Positions 59,168 to 64,000 of a stretch of 64,000 bases of DNA are shown here, in pieces. The DNA comes from Variovorax sp. 770b2 (GTDB taxonomy: Bacteria; Pseudomonadota; Gammaproteobacteria; Burkholderiales; Burkholderiaceae_C). The notes under the pieces are model-generated. The model searched no databases. It saw only the letters and a list, made by a program, of their open reading frames with translations, and had not been told where the DNA came from. The position numbers and the translations under genes are program-made. The stretch's first letter is position 1; each line of letters opens with the position of its first letter. Location: contig NZ_FOXJ01000001.1 of assembly GCF_900115685.1 (NCBI RefSeq), positions 3,296,670-3,360,669 of the forward strand. Direction: 5' to 3'.

Positions 59168-60415
59168 ATGATGAATGCACCCAGCAGCACCCCCTGCATC
59201 GACGAGCTGTCGCCGTCGCCCTCGCCCGGGCTGGTCGAGACCACCCGTTCCGCCTGGCTCGCCGTCGGCTCCATCGCCGTCGGCACCTTCGCCATGGTCT
59301 CGACGGAGTTCATGCCCATCGGCCTTCTCACCGACATCGCGCGCGGCCTGAACGTGTCCGATGGCACGGCCGGCCTCATGGTCACGATGCCCGGCGTGCT
59401 CGCCGCCTTCGCCGGGCCGGCGCTGATCGTCGCCTCGGGCAAGCTGGACCGGCGCACCGTGCTGATCGCGCTCACCACCTTGCTGATCGCCTCGAACGTG
59501 CTCGCGGCCTTTGCGCCGAACTTCGCCACGATGCTCGTGGCGCGCCTGCTGCTCGGCCTGTGCGTGGGCGGCTTCTGGACCTTTGCACCGGCCGCCGCCA
59601 CGCAGCTGGTGCCCGATGCCTCGAAGGCACGCGCCATGTCGCTGGTGCTGGCCGGCGTGTCGGCGGCCACGGTGCTCGGCGTGCCCGCGGGCTCGTTCCT
59701 GGGCACGCTCTTCGGCTGGCGCGCTTCGTTCGCGGTGACCGGCGCGCTCGCCGCGGTGGTGCTGCTGGTGCAGTTGTGGCTCTTGCCCGCGATTCCGCCG
59801 GTGCGCGCCATCGGCGCACGCGACCTGCTCACGCCGCTCACGCGCCGCATGGCGCAGGTCGGGCTGCTCGCGGTGCTGTTCTTCATTGCCGGCCACTTCG
59901 CGGCCTACACGTATCTCAAGCCGCTGCTGCAGCAGGTGTTCGGCCTCGCGCCCAACGCGGTCTCCACGCTGCTGCTGGTCTATGGCGCGGTCGGATTCAT
60001 CGGCACCTTCGTCGGCGGCAGCCTGGTGGCGCGCAGCGTGCGCGGCACCACGTTGCTGGCGGCGCTGATGCTGGCCACGGCGCTGCTGCTGTCCACGATG
60101 ATCGGTAGCGGCTTCGTGCCCGGCGCGGTCGTGGTCTTCATCTGGGGCGTGGCCTTCGGCCTGATCCCGGTGGCGCTCACCGGCTGGATGATGGAAGCGG
60201 TGCCCGATGCACCCGAGGCCGGCCAGGCGCTGCTCGTGAGCGGCTTCCAGGTGGCGATCGCCTCGGGCGCGCTCATCGGCGGCCTCACGGTCGACAACTT
60301 CGGCATCTCCAGCGCGATGGTGCTCAGCGGCGTGCTGGTGCTGATCGCCGCGCTGATCGTCGGCACGCTGGGCCGCGCACGTGGCGGCGCGCCGCTGGCG
60401 GTCATTCCGGAATAA
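59168..60415 (+). CDS. MFS efflux transporter (DHA1/AraJ-like)
   Basis: A 415-residue, 12-helix major facilitator. The first helix carries TFAMVSTEFMPIGLL, the TEF-x-P-x-G-LL pattern of the AraJ/NepI/sugar-efflux group of DHA1 carriers. GKLDRRTVLI marks the loop after helix 2. Helices are continuous with no frameshift. The substrate is unknown; relatives export sugars, purine nucleosides or drugs. The ATG giving MMNAPSS follows AGGAC by about ten bases. A 230-base gap before it holds no gene that I can see. Confidence 0.83.
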   Translation: MMNAPSSTPCIDELSPSPSPGLVETTRSAWLAVGSIAVGTFAMVSTEFMPIGLLTDIARGLNVSDGTAGLMVTMPGVLAAFAGPALIVASGKLDRRTVLIALTTLLIASNVLAAFAPNFATMLVARLLLGLCVGGFWTFAPAAATQLVPDASKARAMSLVLAGVSAATVLGVPAGSFLGTLFGWRASFAVTGALAAVVLLVQLWLLPAIPPVRAIGARDLLTPLTRRMAQVGLLAVLFFIAGHFAAYTYLKPLLQQVFGLAPNAVSTLLLVYGAVGFIGTFVGGSLVARSVRGTTLLAALMLATALLLSTMIGSGFVPGAVVVFIWGVAFGLIPVALTGWMMEAVPDAPEAGQALLVSGFQVAIASGALIGGLTVDNFGISSAMVLSGVLVLIAALIVGTLGRARGGAPLAVIPE

Positions 60416-60444
60416 CTTGCGGGCCTGATAACGTTTCTGCGTTT

Positions 60445-60732
60445 CTATTTCGCCGAGCTGCTGCGCATTGCGTTGGCGGCTCGGCACAGGTCTATCTCGC
60501 GGCGCGTTGCCAGCTCGAAGCAACGCGCATCCGCTTCGCGCGCCGCGGCCTCTAGCGAGCGCCGCTCGTTGGCCGCCTCCACCTGGTAGCCGACGAGCCA
60601 GGCCATGGTTGCCGCCAGCATGACCACGAGTCCGATCAGGGCGGCGATCACCGCCACTCGCCAGCCCTGCGTGCGCGAAATGCGGGCCTGCATGGCGGGT
60701 GCGTTCAACGCGGAAGCTCCGGGAATATCCAT
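60445..60732 (-). CDS. Unknown small single-pass membrane protein
   Basis: A 95-residue product with one transmembrane segment (about 25-48). A helical tail follows with two cysteines 12 apart (ARCFELATRREIDLCRA) that could form a disulphide if the tail is periplasmic. The start shown overlaps the upstream gene by 28 bases; a start at MQARISR (60693) would remove the overlap. No family recognised. It is the last of three overlapping minus-strand genes and is convergent with the MFS gene. Confidence 0.5.
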   Translation of the reverse strand: MDIPGASALNAPAMQARISRTQGWRVAVIAALIGLVVMLAATMAWLVGYQVEAANERRSLEAAAREADARCFELATRREIDLCRAANAMRSSSAK

Positions 60733-60950
60733 GCGCTCAGTCCGAGGACGACGCCCGCCCCCAGGGACACCATCGCCGCGGTCACGAACAGCGAAGCGAC
60801 GACGATGTTCGGCATGCGCATGGCCATGACCAGGAACGCAGCGGTCGTCATGACGTAGAGGAGCAGCGGCAGCCAGCCCATGTAGGCTGGGCGCACGTTG
60901 GGTTCGGGCGGCTCGTCAGGGTTCATGTCCGGCAGGAACGGGTTAAGCAT
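60705..60950 (-). CDS. Unknown two-helix membrane protein
   Basis: An 81-residue protein with an acidic, proline-rich N-terminus (MNPDEPPEPNVRP) and two hydrophobic helices (about 25-45 and 50-75). A strong GGAGGAG ribosome binding site lies just before the ATG, which decides the start against longer readings. It overlaps the upstream receiver-like gene by eight bases, so translation is probably coupled. Function unknown. Confidence 0.6.
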   Translation of the reverse strand: MLNPFLPDMNPDEPPEPNVRPAYMGWLPLLLYVMTTAAFLVMAMRMPNIVVASLFVTAAMVSLGAGVVLGLSAWIFPELPR

Positions 60951-61350
60951 GGGTGACTCCTCCTTCATGAAACATGGCGCGCAATTCGTCGTCGCTTGCT
61001 GGTGAAAGGATGACCTCGGAACGCCCTTCCCCCTCGCCGGCTTGCGAAAGGGCCAGTTGCGCAAGGCGCAGTTCGGTGTGATGCGCCAGAAAAAACAGCC
61101 CGACGCGCCGCCCGAGCGCGCTCCAAACGTCGGCCATCAATGCCATCTGTTGCGCGGCATCCGCATGCAGCCCGAAGAGGATGGCATCGAAGCGCCCTCC
61201 TTCGCGCGCGGCATGGATCAAGCCATAGAGATGCTCGAAGGAGTGATGGTCGATGCCGGCGGTTCGCAGCGAACTGCCGGTGCAGGTGCGTTGCAAGGCA
61301 TCCGAATCCACAAGAGCGACTCGATGTTGGTGATGGATTTTTGCGGTCAT
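60943..61350 (-). CDS. Degenerate receiver-like protein
   Basis: The 135-residue product has the alternating pattern of a CheY-like receiver: a first strand with acidic pair RVALVDSDAL, a third strand RFDAILFGLHA, a fourth RVGLFFLAHHTE and a fifth SEVILSPASDDEL. The usual phosphorylated Asp at the end of strand 3 and the strand-5 Lys are not evident, so it may be a phosphorylation-independent pseudo-receiver. The start could also be GTG 61383. It is the first gene of three and divergent from the adhesin. Assignment is by eye and tentative. Confidence 0.5.
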   Translation of the reverse strand: MTAKIHHQHRVALVDSDALQRTCTGSSLRTAGIDHHSFEHLYGLIHAAREGGRFDAILFGLHADAAQQMALMADVWSALGRRVGLFFLAHHTELRLAQLALSQAGEGEGRSEVILSPASDDELRAMFHEGGVTHA

Positions 61351-61982
61351 GAGATTCAGAGAATTCCGAGGCCCGATCGGCACTCGGTGCTCGCGAAAAC
61401 GCCATCAGGTTGCGGAACCGCACGATAGAAGCTCAGCCGGGCGTCCCCTAGGAAATGGTTCACAAACGTAATCAAATTGAATCGGTGAAGCTGAAATTGA
61501 TGCGCACACCGTTCAGTAAGTCACGCTCACGCTCTTGCTCGAAAAGCTCAAGCGCTCCGATTTCTCGAGCAACGATCCAAGTTCGCCTCAATGCGCTGAA
61601 AACAACTGGCGCCTGAGCGGACCCAGCGTCGCCCACCACACGATCGGCGCGACATATTGCACACAAAGCGACCGCAAGTTGACAAACCATGACAGTTGTC
61701 AAATTTCGCTCGTTATGCCGAGAAGTAGTTAACACACATAAGCAGTTACGCGCTCATAGACTCGCGCCCTGAAATTCGACAACAAAAGTTAACAGGACAG
61801 CCTGAATCCAGTTCGATGCAGTTCGCGGTTTGCTTCCGAAGCACCACCCAGCCGCAACGACTCTCGGTCTGGATGTGTCCCGCCATGCATGTCATCGAAC
61901 CGGCACACGCAATGGAGAGTGGGATGGACCAAGTCCCCGTATCGACCAGAGCACCTTGGGAAATTGGTCAAAGAGAACTGCT
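61351..61982. promoter_or_regulatory. AT-rich divergent intergenic region before the adhesin
   Basis: This 632-base gap contains no convincing gene. It is locally AT-rich (61681-61740 has 24 G+C of 60), unlike the rest of the window. It carries the inverted repeat listed separately, two GTTAAC-containing sites (near 61730 and 61790), and AAAGAGAA shortly before the adhesin ATG as a likely ribosome binding site. It should contain promoters for the adhesin and for the minus-strand small-gene cluster; I cannot assign them precisely. Confidence 0.5.
61679..61702. repeat. Inverted repeat TTGACAA-N10-TTGTCAA
   Basis: Perfect 7-bp arms separated by ten bases, in the adhesin upstream region. The left arm contains a consensus -35 TTGACA. 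The symmetry and spacing fit a dimeric regulator site overlapping a promoter. Confidence 0.45.
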
Positions 61983-64000
61983 ATGAATAAAACTTACCGC
62001 TCCATCTGGAACGAATCGCTTGGTGCTTGGGTTGCCACCTCCGAAAACACCGCGGCGCGGGGCAAGCGCAGCAAGTCGGCCATCAGCCAAGCGGTGGCAT
62101 TGGCTGTGCTGTTCGGTGGCGTCGGCCTGAACGTGGCCCACGCGCAGTACCAAGCCGGCGGCGGGACGGCAACGGGTAGCGGAGCCATTGCGATTGGCAC
62201 CGGAGCCAGCGCTGTTGCAGCGTCCGCGGGGACTTCGACGGCAATTGGTTCGGGTGCCACCGCCTCCAGTCCGACTGGCCTGGGAGACTCTCTTGCAATC
62301 GGTACGACAGCACAGGCAATCGGTGTCGATTCGACCGCGATCGGCAGTCAGACGACCGCGAGCGGCACGAACTCGATTGCAATAGGCAACAACGGAACGA
62401 TCGCGAACCAAAACGGCGCCATGGCCTTGGGCGTCAATAGCAGCGCGTTGGCTGCCGGCGCAACTGCAATCGGTACCAATGCTTCCAGCAATGTCGCCAA
62501 CTCGGTCGCACTGGGGAATTCCTCGATTACGACCGGGACGGCATCGTCAGCTACAGGTGGTACGGGTGGCGTTTCCAGTGCTTCGATCGGGGGCTTTACC
62601 TACGGTGCGTTCGCCGGGTCCAATCCTTTCGGCGTGGTGAGCGTCGGTACTACCGGCAAGGAGCGTCTTATCCAGAATGTTGCAGCGGGCCTGATCGGCT
62701 CCAGCAGCACGGACGCGATCAATGGCAGCCAACTATATAGCGTGGCGAGTACATTGGGTAGCGGCATCTCCAGCCTCTCGACCTCCACGTCGACCGGCCT
62801 GAGCACTGCAACCAGCAGCATCAAGAGCCTCTCGAGTTCGACCTCGACCGGCCTGAGCACTGCGACCAGTGGCATCTCGAGCTTGTCCACTGGTCTCAGC
62901 ACCACCAACAGCACGATCAGCAGTCTGTCGACTGGCCTGAGCACTTCGGCGAGCGGGATCAGCAGCCTGTCGACTTCCACATCGACCGGACTCAGCACCG
63001 CAACCAGCGGCATTGGAAGCCTGTCCACGGGACTGAGCACGACCAGTAGCAACGTGACCAGCTTGTCGACCTCGACCTCTACAGGTCTGAGCACGGCAAC
63101 CAGCGGCATCTCGAGTCTCTCCACCGGCCTGAGCACTACCAACAGCAGCGTGACCAGCCTGTCGACCTCCACATCGACTGGCCTCAGCACTGCGACCAGC
63201 GGCATCGGCAGCTTGTCCACGGGACTGAGCACGACCAACAGTGGCCTCGCCAGCCTGTCGACCTCCACATCGACCGGCCTCAGCACTGCGACCAGCGGCA
63301 TTGGCAGCTTGTCCACGGGACTGAGCACCACCAACAGCGGCCTCGCCAGTCTGTCGACCTCGACTTCCACAGGTCTGAGTACGGCGACCAGCAGCATCGG
63401 CAGCTTGTCCACGGGGCTGAGCACGACCAACAGTGGCCTCGCCAGCCTGTCGACCTCCACGTCGACCGGGTTGAGCACGGCAACCAGTGGCATCTCCAGC
63501 CTGTCCACAGGTCTGAGTACGACCAACAGCAGCGTGAGCAGCTTGTCGACCTCCACGTCGACCGGTCTGAGCACGGCAACCAGCGGCATCTCCAGTCTCT
63601 CCACAGGCCTGAGCACCACCAACAGCAGCGTGAGCAGTCTGTCGACTTCCACATCGACCGGACTGAGTACTGCGACCAGCAATATCGGCAGTCTGTCCAC
63701 CGGCTTGAGTACGGCCACGAGCGGCATAGGCAGCCTTTCCACTGGCCTGAGCACGACCGACAGCAACCTGGCCAGCCTGTCGACCTCGACCTCCACGGGT
63801 CTAAGCACGGCGACCAGCAGCATCGGCAGTCTGTCCACCGGTTTAAGCACGGCCACGAGCGGCGTCTCCAGCCTCTCCACCGGCCTGAGCACGACCAACA
63901 GCAACGTGAGCAGCCTGTCGACTTCGACGTCGTCGGGCCTGAGCACCGCCACGAGCAGCATCGACAGCCTGTCCACTTCCACATCGACCGGACTGAGCAC
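61983..64000 (+). CDS. Trimeric autotransporter adhesin (YadA/Hia type), 5' part
   Basis: The frame is open to the window edge (672 codons), so the membrane anchor is not seen. An ESPR-type extended signal peptide starts MNKTYRSIWNESLGAWVA, with likely cleavage after AHA at residue 54. A YadA-like head follows (about 60-190) with repeats such as AIAIGTGASA, STAIGSQTTA and SIAIGNNG. A neck comes at 227-252 (ERLIQNVAAGLI, then STDAINGSQL), and then a long Ser/Thr/Leu-rich stalk of tandem repeats. Such proteins are exported by Sec, assemble as trimers in the outer membrane (type Vc secretion) and mediate adhesion or autoaggregation. Confidence 0.9.
   Translation, partial: MNKTYRSIWNESLGAWVATSENTAARGKRSKSAISQAVALAVLFGGVGLNVAHAQYQAGGGTATGSGAIAIGTGASAVAASAGTSTAIGSGATASSPTGLGDSLAIGTTAQAIGVDSTAIGSQTTASGTNSIAIGNNGTIANQNGAMALGVNSSALAAGATAIGTNASSNVANSVALGNSSITTGTASSATGGTGGVSSASIGGFTYGAFAGSNPFGVVSVGTTGKERLIQNVAAGLIGSSSTDAINGSQLYSVASTLGSGISSLSTSTSTGLSTATSSIKSLSSSTSTGLSTATSGISSLSTGLSTTNSTISSLSTGLSTSASGISSLSTSTSTGLSTATSGIGSLSTGLSTTSSNVTSLSTSTSTGLSTATSGISSLSTGLSTTNSSVTSLSTSTSTGLSTATSGIGSLSTGLSTTNSGLASLSTSTSTGLSTATSGIGSLSTGLSTTNSGLASLSTSTSTGLSTATSSIGSLSTGLSTTNSGLASLSTSTSTGLSTATSGISSLSTGLSTTNSSVSSLSTSTSTGLSTATSGISSLSTGLSTTNSSVSSLSTSTSTGLSTATSNIGSLSTGLSTATSGIGSLSTGLSTTDSNLASLSTSTSTGLSTATSSIGSLSTGLSTATSGVSSLSTGLSTTNSNVSSLSTSTSSGLSTATSSIDSLSTSTSTGLS
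62758..64000 (+). repeat. 96-bp tandem repeats in the adhesin stalk
   Basis: The stalk is built of 32-residue (96-bp) units, each made of an 18-residue module (SLSTSTSTGLSTATSxIx) and a 14-residue module (SLSTGLSTTNSxxx). Exact 96-base spacing is seen for the GGCCTCGCCAG junction at about 63243, 63339 and 63435. Early and late units are irregular, with modules duplicated or lost. Many differences between copies are synonymous. The repeats continue beyond the window. Confidence 0.85.

Noticed and set aside
61472..61971. Short open frames in the adhesin upstream region
   Set aside because: Composition is AT-rich intergenic, starts lack ribosome binding sites and products resemble nothing known.
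62600..64000. Long open frame on the minus strand opposite the adhesin repeats
   Set aside because: It follows from the periodic Ser/Thr/Leu codons, whose complement lacks stops. The plus strand has a signal peptide, head, neck and stalk, so the minus frame is a shadow.
62758..64000. CRISPR-like regular repetition
   Set aside because: Units are contiguous, translate in frame and have no unique spacers; they are coding tandem repeats.

Overview
The window is chromosomal DNA of a high-GC betaproteobacterium. Gene order and protein sequence point to Burkholderiales, most probably Comamonadaceae of the Variovorax/Acidovorax type. Supporting points are the long minus-strand run rpmF-plsX-fabHDG-acpP-fabF-rpoE-rseAB-mucD-lepA-lepB-rnc-era-recO-pdxJ-acpS-nagZ, the truA-trpFBA-accD order, the hemCDXY cluster divergent from ppc, and compact -10 elements of the TACAAT/TAAAAT kind. 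The genus is an inference; no rRNA or tRNA gene is visible.

Layout. 1-4027 (+): end of truA, trpF, trpB, trpA, accD, closed by a two-way terminator. 4188-9950: a YggT membrane protein (-), then (+) a GT2 glycosyltransferase, a LON-substrate-domain protein, lysS, and a coupled Hsp70-like/metallopeptidase pair. 10044-13114: a small accessory island of two methyltransferase-glycosyltransferase pairs facing each other; its left half is clearly AT-richer than the surroundings. 13231-32708 (-): a housekeeping superoperon covering peptidoglycan recycling, PLP and ACP maturation, recombination, RNA processing, signal peptidase, EF4, the sigma-E envelope-stress module and type II fatty acid synthesis. 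32789-35282 (+): a Maf pyrophosphatase, an RsmI-type methyltransferase and an MFS permease. 35305-38495 (-): SppA-like peptidase, Rieske protein, HAD phosphatase, RluC. 39042-42314 (+): rne with a leader of over 500 nt. 42360-42680: a probable deletion scar holding the 3' ends of a LysR gene and a permease gene. 42691-46792 (-): hemYXDC. 46898-49741 (+): ppc. 49909-58934 (+): a tiny membrane protein coupled to a 2,741-residue NdvB-like cyclic glucan synthase, then an unknown membrane protein. 59168-60415 (+): MFS efflux protein. 60445-61350 (-): three small overlapping unknown genes including a degenerate receiver-like protein. 61983-64000 (+): a trimeric autotransporter adhesin with 96-bp repeats, open at the right edge.

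How the genes fit together. Most of the window is core metabolism and gene expression. Envelope functions recur: fatty acid supply, sigma-E stress control, LepB/SppA processing, periplasmic glucan synthesis, glycosyltransferases and an adhesin. The least understood parts are the mirror-image methyltransferase/glycosyltransferase island, the small protein coupled to NdvB, and the three-gene unknown cluster divergent from the adhesin.
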